In this document: positions 1 through 7,611 of the stretch, one piece after another | Layout of the letters: each line of letters starts with the position of its first letter | Position numbering within the stretch: the stretch's first letter is position 1 | NCBI GenBank assembly: GCA_015486425.1 | Contig: WFRQ01000078.1 | Coordinates: forward strand, 1 to 10,945 | Direction of reading: 5' to 3' | From: Deltaproteobacteria bacterium | Lineage (GTDB): Bacteria > Desulfobacterota > Dissulfuribacteria > Dissulfuribacterales > QOAL01 | DNA: 10,945 nt | Notes under the pieces: generated by a model | Seen by the model: the letters and a program-made list of their open reading frames with translations, nothing else | Database searches by the model: none | What the model was told of the DNA's origin: nothing | Made by a program: the position numbers and the translations under genes

Positions 1-760
1 ACTTTGACAGAGGCCTGCCCCTTTTTGACTGGTGCTGGAAAAATGACCATGGCGGCGTTACAGGCGGATCTGCCACAAACTCCATATCTTCCTTACGCAC
101 AGGGTGACGCAGTTGAAGTTTTAATGCGTGAAGCGCTACTGATCTGTCCTCAAGGGGCTGCCTGTCACCATATTTCAGGTCTCCTGCAAGCACGCATCCC
201 ATGTGGGCACACTGGACCCTCAACTGGTGAGGCCTGCCAGTTTCGGGCATGAGGCGAAGAAGATAAAAACCAGACGATTCTGCCACATATTCCCACCTGG
301 TTCGAGCAAGAAGTGAGCGCCCCCTCCTGCCCCCACTGTTAGACACCACGGCTACCCTGTTCTTCTGCCTATCTTTCAGAAGATAATTTTCCATTACGCC
401 GCCTGCACTTTCAGGCCTGTGACGTGTTATGCCGAGGTAGGTCTTTTGAATAAGCCTGCGGCGCATCTGGTCAGAGAGTCGTCCTGCAGCCTTGGAGGTC
501 ACAGCGAAACAGACCACGCCTGAAACTGGCCGGTCAAGGCGGTGAAACACACCGAGAAATACGTTTCCAGGCTTGTTTCTTGTGCGCTTCAGGTATTTCC
601 TGCCATGGTCAAGCAGGCTGACATCTCTGCTGGAATCCGGAACAACAGGCATTCCCGCAGGTTTTGACAGTACCAGCAGGTGATTGTCTTCATAGATAAC
701 ATCTATGTGGTATTGAGAGTTAATATGAGCGGAATCAGGAGATGAATGTTTCGAAAACAA
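1..760 (-). CDS. RluA-family rRNA/tRNA pseudouridine synthase (partial, runs off left edge)
   Basis: This enzyme isomerises specific uridines to pseudouridine in 23S rRNA or tRNA, in the cytoplasm. The minus-strand frame is open for 253 codons from a TTG at 760-758 to the window edge. Visible family motifs are an N-terminal VIYEDNHLLVLSKPAGMPV block (about residues 21-39), the catalytic loop HRLDRPVSG (73-81, catalytic Asp76), KTYLGIT (106-112), RPHQLRVQCAHMG (176-188) and GDLKYG (193-198). There is no S4 domain in front, so it is the short RluA/TruC-like form. Length in the window already matches that class, so little should be missing. No ATG precedes the first motif. The open frame extends upstream to a TGA near 812, and the TTG at 760 has a weak GAAGAG upstream. 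The start is therefore inferred. The gene is divergent from the pilus operon and probably unrelated to it. The target uridine cannot be told from sequence. Confidence 0.9.
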   Translation of the reverse strand, partial: MFSKHSSPDSAHINSQYHIDVIYEDNHLLVLSKPAGMPVVPDSSRDVSLLDHGRKYLKRTRNKPGNVFLGVFHRLDRPVSGVVCFAVTSKAAGRLSDQMRRRLIQKTYLGITRHRPESAGGVMENYLLKDRQKNRVAVVSNSGGRRGRSLLARTRWEYVAESSGFYLLRLMPETGRPHQLRVQCAHMGCVLAGDLKYGDRQPLEDRSVALHALKLQLRHPVRKEDMEFVADPPVTPPWSFFQHQSKRGRPLSK

Positions 761-1027
761 TTTTTTTAACTCTTCAGATAAATTTTTTTTAAGCCGATAA
801 GAGAGATGTCACACTGTTGCACCTGTCAGGAATACAGGATTTTAAAGAATAAGGAGATTGCGGTCAAATACATTTCGAAACTATTAAAAATTTTTACCGT
901 TTGAAGGCAGGATCAGGGATAGTACTGACCTGTTGTTTCCATGCGCCGCGTCCTTAAGGAAAAAGCAGGCATGATAATGTAAGACACCATGTATTACGGA
1001 TCAGCATGGACTGCAATCTGAAAACAC
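761..1027. promoter_or_regulatory. Divergent intergenic region with presumed promoters for both flanking genes
   Basis: This 267-bp stretch separates the divergent pseudouridine synthase and pilus operon, so both promoters should lie here. It is AT-rich with T and A tracts (761-767, 783-790). On the plus strand a weak sigma-70-like pair is TTGCGG (858-863) and TATTAA (882-887) with an 18-bp spacer. On the minus strand TTGACC (866-871 reversed) is followed after about 16 bp by a TTAAAT-like box. Both are poor matches and are only candidates. I see no sigma-54 GG-N10-GC signature. The long leader in front of the ATPase gene contains a three-codon frame (ATG ATA ATG TAA, 971-982) after an AAGGA at 955-959; its meaning is unknown. 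Confidence 0.35.
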
Positions 1028-2677
1028 ATGACGAACCAGAATTCACCACCCCCCATAGGAAGGCTTCTCAAGGAAAACAACCTTGTAACAGAGGAACATA
1101 TTCAGTTTGCGCTTGTAGAGCAGAAGGCCACAGGTGAACTCATGGGCGAATGCCTGATGAGGCTGGGCCTTGTAACTGATACCCAGCTTGCAAGGGTGCT
1201 GGCCGACCAGGCAGGCATTTCCTTCATTGACCTTTCCGCTTTCATTCCAGACAAGGATGTGCTTGCCATGATACCTGCCAATATGGCAAGGCAGAAGCAG
1301 GTTCTTCCTCTCTGGCAGAAGGAAGGAAAGCTTCATGTGGCTGTTCCTGACCCGTATGACCAGTCCCCTGCAGAGGCCGTGTTCAGATATGCAGGCGTGG
1401 CCCCTGTGCTTCATGTGGGCGCTGCAACGCAGCTCAGAAAGCTCATTGAACGGTTTTATTACCTGCTGGAAAATCCCATTGAAGATCGTATAAACGAGGT
1501 CACTTCAAGTCTCAAGATCAACCCGGCTGCCGAGGTGGATGTGGATGCCCTTACCACCCACCTGCTGGCAGAGGCCATCAGCGTCAGGGCAACTGATGTC
1601 CATATATCCCCCAGTGATATTTCATCCAGGATAAATTTCCGCATTGACGGCGTCATGCGCCTTGCCCACGTACTTTCTTCATCCATTCATTCCAGGCTTG
1701 TCACCAACATAAAGGTGAAATCAGGTATGGATATCTCTGAAAAACGCAAACCCCAGGATGGCAGGATGCATTTTGAATTCCTTGGCGATGAATTTGATAT
1801 AAGGGTTTCTTCTGTCAGAAGCAGCAGCGGTGAAAACGTGGTGATGCGTCTTCTCGGAGCAGGAAGCGCTGCGGTTGTAATGGGGGACATCGGTTTTGAA
1901 GGTGACCAGTACAGGCTGATAAAGAGCCTGCTTTCAAAACCCAATGGCATATTCCTTGTTACAGGTCCCACAGGAAGCGGCAAGACTACCACACTGTATG
2001 CGGCCCTCAGGGCCCAGGATGTCATTCACAAGAACATTGTCAGTGTGGAGGACCCTATTGAAATAGAGTTCAACATGATACGGCAGACACAGGTAAATTC
2101 CAAGGCAGGCTATACCTTTGCATCTGCAATCAAAACCTTTCTGCGGCAGGACCCTGACGTAATCCTGGTTGGTGAGATAAGGGACGAGGAAACTGCTGTA
2201 ATGGCCACACGGGCTGCTCTAACCGGGCACCTTGTGCTGTCCACGCTTCATGCCAATTCTGCGGCAGGGGCCCTTGCCCGTCTGAATGATCTTGGAATCT
2301 CGAGGTATCTCATGTCAACGGCCCTTGTGGGCATCATGGCACAGAGGCTTTTCAGAAAACTCTGCGTGCGGTGCCGGGAACGCTACGAACCTTCACCACA
2401 GGAAAGAGATGCATTGAATCTGCCGGAAGATGGTACCTATTATCGGGCCGCAGGCTGCAGGGACTGTGGAAATACCGGATATCTCGGCAGGATGGCTGTG
2501 GCAGAGGTACTGCCGGTAACCGGAATTATCAACGAACTCATTGCCTCTGACGCGTCAATTGTGGAGATAGAAACTGCGGCGCGGGAGGATGGCTTTTATG
2601 ACATGCAGGAGGCAGGACGCAGAAAGGTTATTGCAGGTGAAACAAGTGTTGAAGAATTTGTAAGGGTGCTTGGCTGA
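1028..2677 (+). CDS. mshE: MshE/GspE/PilB-type pilus assembly ATPase
   Basis: This is a cytoplasmic hexameric ATPase that powers pilin polymerisation through the inner-membrane platform protein. The N-terminus has the tandem 24-residue MshEN motif (residues 9-32 and 38-61, 5-residue linker), followed by the rest of the N2-type domain to about 150. The catalytic part has Walker A GPTGSGKT (313-320), Walker B region DVILVGEIRDEETA (from 377, E383), His box STLHAN (405-410) and a zinc tetracysteine knuckle (C446, C449, C477, C480) that is typical of extension ATPases and not of PilT. At 549 aa it is near the usual family length. Both MshEN motifs lack the leading Arg (Pro9 and Leu38 instead), so c-di-GMP binding is uncertain. 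ATG 1028 is the first start after an in-frame TGA at 1019-1021, but no clear Shine-Dalgarno precedes it. It is the first gene of the operon and overlaps the next by one base (TGATG). PilB or GspE are alternative names; context favours MshE. Confidence 0.93.
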   Translation: MTNQNSPPPIGRLLKENNLVTEEHIQFALVEQKATGELMGECLMRLGLVTDTQLARVLADQAGISFIDLSAFIPDKDVLAMIPANMARQKQVLPLWQKEGKLHVAVPDPYDQSPAEAVFRYAGVAPVLHVGAATQLRKLIERFYYLLENPIEDRINEVTSSLKINPAAEVDVDALTTHLLAEAISVRATDVHISPSDISSRINFRIDGVMRLAHVLSSSIHSRLVTNIKVKSGMDISEKRKPQDGRMHFEFLGDEFDIRVSSVRSSSGENVVMRLLGAGSAAVVMGDIGFEGDQYRLIKSLLSKPNGIFLVTGPTGSGKTTTLYAALRAQDVIHKNIVSVEDPIEIEFNMIRQTQVNSKAGYTFASAIKTFLRQDPDVILVGEIRDEETAVMATRAALTGHLVLSTLHANSAAGALARLNDLGISRYLMSTALVGIMAQRLFRKLCVRCRERYEPSPQERDALNLPEDGTYYRAAGCRDCGNTGYLGRMAVAEVLPVTGIINELIASDASIVEIETAAREDGFYDMQEAGRRKVIAGETSVEEFVRVLG

Positions 2678-3876
2678 TGCCGCTCTACGTTTACGAGGCC
2701 ATAAACTCTGCCGGGCAGCAGGTCAGGGCCCAGGGAGCATTTGATTCCGCAGGTGCCATGTACCTTGCCTTGAAACAAAAGGGTCTGACCCTTGTTGATT
2801 ACAGACGCCGCTGGGTCACTGCTGACATGATGAAACAGCGGCGGATTAAGCGCATGGTTTCAGCGGAATTTTTCCGGAATCTTTCAATGATCCTCTCTGG
2901 AGGGGTGACGTTGCTCCAGGCACTTGAAGATTTTCTGGAAACACCGCTTGATCCAGTACTCAGAAAAAAACTCGAGGCTGTTCATGCCCGGATATCAGAG
3001 GGCTTCCAGTTTTCGGAGGCACTTCAAGAGGCAGGAGGATTTTCTCCGCTTGTGATAGTACTGGCCAGGATAGGCGAGGAGAGCGGCAGCCTGGACAGGA
3101 CCCTCAGAGACGCGGCCGACCACCTTGAAAACATACAGGATATTATCACCAGAACACGAAGCGCTCTCAGTTATCCGCTTTTTGTGCTCTTTGCCATGTG
3201 CGGTGCCCTTGCATTCTGGCTGCTCTATGTGTTTCCACAGATGCTCGAACTGTTCAAAGGAATGGGAATCACTGACCTGCCCCTGTTAACAAGAGTGCTC
3301 ATGAATGCGGTTGATCTGCTGAAACAGTGGTGGCCTGCTATCCCTGCTTTTTTTATCGTACTGGTATTTATACATTTTCTATGCCGCCGCAACGAGAAGC
3401 TGAAATACTGGTATGACCTGGCCATGATGAAGATGCCGCTTTTTGGAACCATCATCCGGGCGTCACAGTTCGCCTTTTTCTTTGAATACCTCTCCCTTCT
3501 CACAGGGGCAGGCATAGACATCATAAACAGCATGGAGATAATGGCAGCGTCTGTAAGAAATCAGGTAATGAAAAACGGAATCGAAAAGATAAGGTCTGAT
3601 GTCATGGCCGGTCACGGACTTACTGATGCCTTTATGGCCACGGGCTTTTTTGAACACTTCATCATACGTATTGTGAGCGTGGGAGAACAGACAGGCAATA
3701 TGCCTGAACAGCTAAAGACCCTGGCAGATTACTATATGAAGCGGGTGAAGACCCTGGTGGATGCCATAGCAAAGACCATAGAGCCTGTAATGATACTCTT
3801 TGCAGGCGGCATGTTTGTGATAATCGCAATGGGTCTTCTCGGACCCATTTATGATCTCATGACAAGGATACAGTAG
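2677..3876 (+). CDS. mshG: MshG/PilC/GspF-type inner-membrane platform protein
   Basis: This polytopic inner-membrane protein couples ATPase motion to pilin extraction and polymerisation. The N-terminal MPLYVYEAINSAGQ is the usual beginning of PilC/GspF proteins. Two T2SSF repeats follow: about 66-188, starting FFRNLSMILSGG, and about 264-390, starting QFAFFFEYLSLLTGAG. Membrane segments lie near 166-188, 220-238 and 371-391, which is the standard three-helix topology. Both repeats carry the conserved Gly-Glu turn (IGEESGSL; VGEQTGNM). At 399 aa it is full length. Its ATG shares one base with the stop of the ATPase gene, so translation is probably coupled. The pairing directly after the ATPase is the same as mshE-mshG in Vibrio and gspE-gspF in type II systems. 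Confidence 0.94.
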   Translation: MPLYVYEAINSAGQQVRAQGAFDSAGAMYLALKQKGLTLVDYRRRWVTADMMKQRRIKRMVSAEFFRNLSMILSGGVTLLQALEDFLETPLDPVLRKKLEAVHARISEGFQFSEALQEAGGFSPLVIVLARIGEESGSLDRTLRDAADHLENIQDIITRTRSALSYPLFVLFAMCGALAFWLLYVFPQMLELFKGMGITDLPLLTRVLMNAVDLLKQWWPAIPAFFIVLVFIHFLCRRNEKLKYWYDLAMMKMPLFGTIIRASQFAFFFEYLSLLTGAGIDIINSMEIMAASVRNQVMKNGIEKIRSDVMAGHGLTDAFMATGFFEHFIIRIVSVGEQTGNMPEQLKTLADYYMKRVKTLVDAIAKTIEPVMILFAGGMFVIIAMGLLGPIYDLMTRIQ

Positions 3877-3878
3877 TG

Positions 3879-5189
3879 ATGACAGGAATAAGTGACTATC
3901 TTCCATTTTTCAAGCTCAATGCCCCGCCGTTCAGGCTTTCCCCTGACCCTGATTTTTTCTTTCCAGCAAGGCCCCACAGGGCAGCCCTTGAGGTGCTGAA
4001 ATTTGCTGTGGAACGTGGAGAGGGGTTCATGGTGCTGACTGGCTGTGCAGGTACGGGAAAGACTCTGCTGCTCAGGCTGCTTTTGAAGGAGCTGCCTGAA
4101 AACAAGCTCCCTGCAGTTGTGGTAACTCCTGCGGTAAGCCCCGAAGGGCTGGTACGCCTGCTGCTTGAGGAGCTTGGAATACACATTGAGGAAGCGCATG
4201 TCGAATTCGCAGTGCTTCTGAAAAGGCTGCAGGATGCACTTATTGACCTTGCATCTTCAGGCAGGGAGCTGCTGGTAATTATCGACGAGTCCCAGGACCT
4301 TCCCGTGGAGACACTTGAACAGCTCCGTCTGCTCTCAAACATAGAGCTTGATGACAGGAAAATCATACAGATTCTCCTCATGGGTCAGAGCGAGCTTGAT
4401 CACGTGCTGGCACACCCTGGCCTCAGACAGCTTGTGCAGCGCATAGTCATAAACGAAACCCTTACACCCCTCTCTCTGCAGGAGACAGGCGATTATGTCA
4501 CATTCCGCCTGGCACGCGCAGGGCGGGCAGACCTTGAAATAACAGGCAGGGCGCTGAGAGCCCTGTTTAAGTATACAGTCGGTATCCCGAGGATGATCAA
4601 CAGGCTCATGGACAGGGCCCTTATCATGGCTGCAGCGAGAGGGGCACGCAAGGTCAGCAGGGAAGATATTATTTCCGCTGCAGGTACCCTGCCTGTTCCG
4701 GCTGAATTATCCAGCTCCTCAAAGGAAACAGCCCTGCCCCGGCATGTGACCATGAAAAAAAAGGGCAGGATATCTGTAGCCATGCGCCGTGCGCTCATGG
4801 CCACGTTCTTTATCATATTGGCTGCGGGAGGCACATGGGGGCTCATGCAGCAGGGATACAGGCTGCCGCATCTGCTTATGGTTCAGCCTGACAGTCCTGC
4901 CTTGAAATCAGACCGCCTGCCTGCAGATACGGCCCTGCGTAACTCTGATTCACCTGATGCTCAGCGACATGTCATGGTGGTTGTGAACAGGGCGCTTGTG
5001 AGAAAGGGGCCTGGCAACCGGTATGAATTCATATCAGCAGTATCTTCAGGCGATCTGCTTGCCAGCAGAGGCAGAGACGGAAACTGGGTCATGGTGGATG
5101 TATGGAATGCCTCAGGCAAAAGGGGGACAGGCTGGATAAGAAATGATCTTGTGCGGGAAATCCCCATGATGGAGGTCATGGCAAGGTGA
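3879..5189 (+). CDS. ExeA/MshM-like AAA ATPase with transmembrane segment and C-terminal SH3b domain
   Basis: This looks like a membrane-anchored P-loop ATPase of the ExeA/GspA/MshM group, whose members help place or assemble secretins in the cell wall. Visible features are the family N-terminus (YLPFFKLNAPPFRLSPDP), Walker A GCAGTGKT (55-62), Walker B LLVIIDESQD (D136, E137), an AAA lid to about residue 280, a basic stretch MKKKGR, a transmembrane helix near 305-323, a polar linker, and a bacterial SH3-like domain near 364-428 ending in GTGWIRNDLV. SH3b domains commonly bind peptidoglycan; ExeA instead ends in a PG_binding_1 domain and Vibrio MshM is short, so this architecture differs from both. 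The start may be ATG 3879 or the GTG at 3876, which overlaps the previous stop; AAGGA at 3864-3868 suits either. The 3' end overlaps the next gene by one base (TGATG). The cell-wall role is inferred. Confidence 0.86.
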   Translation: MTGISDYLPFFKLNAPPFRLSPDPDFFFPARPHRAALEVLKFAVERGEGFMVLTGCAGTGKTLLLRLLLKELPENKLPAVVVTPAVSPEGLVRLLLEELGIHIEEAHVEFAVLLKRLQDALIDLASSGRELLVIIDESQDLPVETLEQLRLLSNIELDDRKIIQILLMGQSELDHVLAHPGLRQLVQRIVINETLTPLSLQETGDYVTFRLARAGRADLEITGRALRALFKYTVGIPRMINRLMDRALIMAAARGARKVSREDIISAAGTLPVPAELSSSSKETALPRHVTMKKKGRISVAMRRALMATFFIILAAGGTWGLMQQGYRLPHLLMVQPDSPALKSDRLPADTALRNSDSPDAQRHVMVVVNRALVRKGPGNRYEFISAVSSGDLLASRGRDGNWVMVDVWNASGKRGTGWIRNDLVREIPMMEVMAR

Positions 5190-6682
5190 TGTTCACTCTT
5201 TCAGGGAGGGAAAACCGGATTTTCCTTATCTCTTCCCATAACAGCGCCATACTCGGTGCAACCTGCACCATGAGGCATGGAAGGTACCACATTGGCCGCG
5301 TGGAGGAGATAACGGACATCGCTGATATAAGGTGCGGTTCCTGCTGGATTCTCATGCATTCACCGCAGACCAGTATAATCCAGGACTATTTTCCAGGGCA
5401 CAGGCCGGAAGTCCTGGAAATGATGCTGGATGATCGCATCAGGGAGGAGGGCTTCTTTGGCGCTGATGCGTCTTTCAGCCATACTTTTACCGTTACGGCA
5501 TCATCCGGAAAGAAGAAGCAGATTCTCGCAGTCTCAATGCCGTCGCACATGGTTGAAACCGCATTTGATATTGCTGAAGAGACAAATGTCAGGCGGCTCA
5601 GAAGTGTCACACCGGTTCCTGCAGCCCTTGCGGCACTGATGGGCAGTGTGACTGAGGAACCTGTAATGGCAGTGGTGATGCGGAACAGTTCCTGCGAATT
5701 TCTGGTCTGCCACCACGGGCTTCCCCTGATGATGCAGGCATCCCCTGTGGAACATGACGCCCCTGATGTTTCTGACAGGCTGTTTGAGAGTATGAAGATG
5801 GTTGCCGGAAGGATGAAGAAAACGCACAATATGGACCTGAGAAAGGTGCTGTTTCTTGGCCATGGCGTTGATTATTCTTCTATGATTACACATGGATTCC
5901 ATGTGATGAAGCCCGATATTTCCAGGCTTGTCTCTGCTGAAGAGCCAGCGGACCTGTCACGATATCCTGAGTTTGTGGGAGTGCTACTTTCCGGGCATGG
6001 GCTGAACTATGTACCGCAGAGCTGGTACTGGAGTTACAGAATTCAGGACGTTGCCTTTTATGCAGGGCTTGCCGCAGGCCTGGCGGCCCTTTTCATGTCA
6101 TTTCTTTCAGTAGATATGCACAGGGAAGTTGTTGCTTACAGGACCCTGTACATGAAACAGCGTCAGAAGGTATCACAGGCATCTGTGCAGGTCCTGGGAA
6201 TGCTTCCTGAAAGCTCGGAAAAGGCAGGGTTTGAAAAACTCATGGGGTACTGGAAACAGAATCGCCAGGAACCCCGGATGGATGAAACCCTGATAAAAAT
6301 CGCCAGGGCACTTGCCCCGGGAACAGACATCGACCACTTCAAATCATGTCGGAAGGACACATCATCTGCAGATGCCTCTTCCTCATCGCCTCTGCCTGTA
6401 CCGGCTGCGTCTGCACCGCCACCGGCGGCCATGGGTGTTGAACCTGCTGTGTCAGGCCAGGCAGGGCCTGATGATACTGCAACAGGCACACCCATGATGT
6501 ATGAAATGGACCTGATTACCACTGGGGATTTCAGGGATGCCCGCGCAAGATTTGAACACAGCATTGAAAATCTCAGGAAATGGTTCGTCATCACGGATAT
6601 AACCTGGAAGTATGATCAGAATTCATCCCAAGGCACCATGAAGTGCCGTTTTAAAATCAGGCATCAGCAGGAGGCCGCATGA
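5189..6682 (+). CDS. MshI/GspL/PilM-N-like alignment-complex protein with divergent actin-like domain
   Basis: Probably an inner-membrane component that links the cytoplasmic ATPase to the periplasmic alignment complex. About residues 1-280 look like a degenerate PilM/GspL actin-like domain: alternating strands and helices, the pattern ILAVSMPSHMVETAFDIAEETN followed by RLRSVTPVPAALAALMG, and KVLFLGHGVDY where PilM has its late Gly-rich strand. The VDIG-type phosphate loop expected after this is replaced by AVVMRNSS, so ATP binding is doubtful. One transmembrane helix lies near 288-308, then a helical stretch, a Ser/Pro/Ala-rich linker (about 390-432) and a C-terminal block that could be a PilN/GspL-type ferredoxin-like fold. 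Single-chain PilM+PilN layout is as in GspL and MshI. ATG 5189 overlaps the previous stop; a GTG at 5186 is an alternative, and GGAGG sits at 5171-5175. Family assignment rests on position and topology more than on strong motifs. Confidence 0.72.
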   Translation: MFTLSGRENRIFLISSHNSAILGATCTMRHGRYHIGRVEEITDIADIRCGSCWILMHSPQTSIIQDYFPGHRPEVLEMMLDDRIREEGFFGADASFSHTFTVTASSGKKKQILAVSMPSHMVETAFDIAEETNVRRLRSVTPVPAALAALMGSVTEEPVMAVVMRNSSCEFLVCHHGLPLMMQASPVEHDAPDVSDRLFESMKMVAGRMKKTHNMDLRKVLFLGHGVDYSSMITHGFHVMKPDISRLVSAEEPADLSRYPEFVGVLLSGHGLNYVPQSWYWSYRIQDVAFYAGLAAGLAALFMSFLSVDMHREVVAYRTLYMKQRQKVSQASVQVLGMLPESSEKAGFEKLMGYWKQNRQEPRMDETLIKIARALAPGTDIDHFKSCRKDTSSADASSSSPLPVPAASAPPPAAMGVEPAVSGQAGPDDTATGTPMMYEMDLITTGDFRDARARFEHSIENLRKWFVITDITWKYDQNSSQGTMKCRFKIRHQQEAA

Positions 6683-7164
6683 ACAGATATCCCCCTGTAA
6701 ACTGGTGGAAGGTAACGGGTGAGAGCCTCTGTTTCATCTTCTTCTGTGTGAGCCTCTATCACCTGTTTGATGTAACAGCGCAGAAGGATGCCTATAGCAG
6801 GGCATGCGCAACCCTTTCTTCCCAGGAGCAGCATCTTCAAAGTCTTGAGGCCTCACTTACTACATACAGACTGCTGCGGGATCGTTATCTGCCCTGCAGG
6901 CAGATGGATGAGAACCTGGTATGGCAGGATATAACAGTCAGTTTCAGAAATATTGATTTCAGCACCTTGCTTGAAAGGCTGCATTTTCTGTACACGGACA
7001 TAAGCAGTCTTTACGGAGAAGAAGGGATGTTTTTCCTGGATGAGTTCCGGTTCGAAAGGAAGTCAGCGAAGGAAACTGCAGGGAAGCCACTGGCGTCATC
7101 TATGGCAGTTGAAAGGAAATTTATCATCAAGGGAAGGTTATTGACTCCATGTTCAGCAGACTGA
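6679..7164 (+). CDS. MshJ/PilO/GspM-like inner-membrane alignment protein
   Basis: A small bitopic protein with a short cytoplasmic N-terminus, a membrane helix near residues 14-32, a predicted coiled coil (about 37-65, including SSQEQHLQSLEASL) and a periplasmic domain (about 80-160) with a strand-helix-strand pattern (DITVSFRNIDFSTLLERLHFLY, then FFLDEFRFERK and KFIIKGRLL) that fits the PilO/GspM ferredoxin-like fold. Such proteins pair with PilN/GspL to form the periplasmic ring stalk of type IV pilus and type II systems. At 161 aa it is on the short side. It begins in an ATGA overlap with the previous gene, behind a good AGGAGG (6669-6674) only 4 nt from the ATG. Sequence is poorly conserved in this family, so the call depends on topology and order. 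Confidence 0.68.
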   Translation: MNRYPPVNWWKVTGESLCFIFFCVSLYHLFDVTAQKDAYSRACATLSSQEQHLQSLEASLTTYRLLRDRYLPCRQMDENLVWQDITVSFRNIDFSTLLERLHFLYTDISSLYGEEGMFFLDEFRFERKSAKETAGKPLASSMAVERKFIIKGRLLTPCSAD

Positions 7165-7592
7165 GCAGACCAGCAGCATATTTCGGACCGCTTATTCTAT
7201 TTGCCCTGGCGCTTGCAGGCATTCTGTATTTAAGGCCTGCTCCCCCGCGGGTTTCAATACCTCAACTGCCCTGCTGGAATTTTTCTGCTCCGGCTGCCCT
7301 GGAACAGGAGAATGTCCGGAGTGAGGGCACTGACTATAACCATATCCGCGATCCGTTCAGCCGTAAAGCAGACCTCCTTGCCCTTGCCGCATCCTCTGTG
7401 CCTGAGCCGGAACTCAACATGGTTATTACAGGCGGGCCCAGGCCATGCTGTATGATTAACCGGAAACTTTATCACCCTGGTGAAAGGGCCTTGGGCTTTA
7501 CAGTGAAAGCCATAGGTACAACCTGGGTGGATATAATAATGGACAATGGAACCATAACGCGACTTTTTCTGAAAAAGCAAGCAGGGCCATGA
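7149..7592 (+). CDS. MshK/PilP/GspC-like periplasmic coupling protein
   Basis: A 147-aa bitopic protein: membrane helix near residues 10-29, a Pro-rich linker, a DPF motif (68-70, as in PilP/GspC/MshK proteins, here RDPFSRK) and a small beta domain near 88-145. That domain has the family pattern of a short strand, CMINRKLYHPGERALGFTVK, then TTWVDIIMDNG and ITRLFL, which resembles the GspC homology-region/PilP fold. These proteins connect the inner-membrane alignment complex to the N-domains of the secretin, which is the next gene. The start at 7149 lies inside the previous gene (16-nt overlap), and no other in-frame ATG would keep the membrane helix. A GGGAAGG lies about 12 nt upstream. Two adjacent cysteines (PCC) in the domain are unusual. 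Confidence 0.7.
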   Translation: MFSRLSRPAAYFGPLILFALALAGILYLRPAPPRVSIPQLPCWNFSAPAALEQENVRSEGTDYNHIRDPFSRKADLLALAASSVPEPELNMVITGGPRPCCMINRKLYHPGERALGFTVKAIGTTWVDIIMDNGTITRLFLKKQAGP

Positions 7593-7611
7593 AAAGGCCT
7601 CTGGAGAAATC

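Noticed and set aside
4..252. 82-codon plus-strand frame at the left edge
   Set aside because: It is antisense to the well-supported pseudouridine synthase, starts with TTG without a ribosome binding site, and has no recognisable motif.
822..838. CCTGT/ACAGG hairpin followed by ATTTT as a terminator
   Set aside because: The stem is only 5 bp and the T run is short; it lies between divergent genes where no terminator is needed.
1006..1137. 43-codon frame starting ATG 1006 and overlapping the ATPase start in another frame
   Set aside because: No clear ribosome binding site and composition consistent with a shadow of the ATPase gene.
1687..2025. Minus-strand open frames inside the operon genes
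   Set aside because: All are shadows of genes with strong family motifs; none shows domain features or a start signal.
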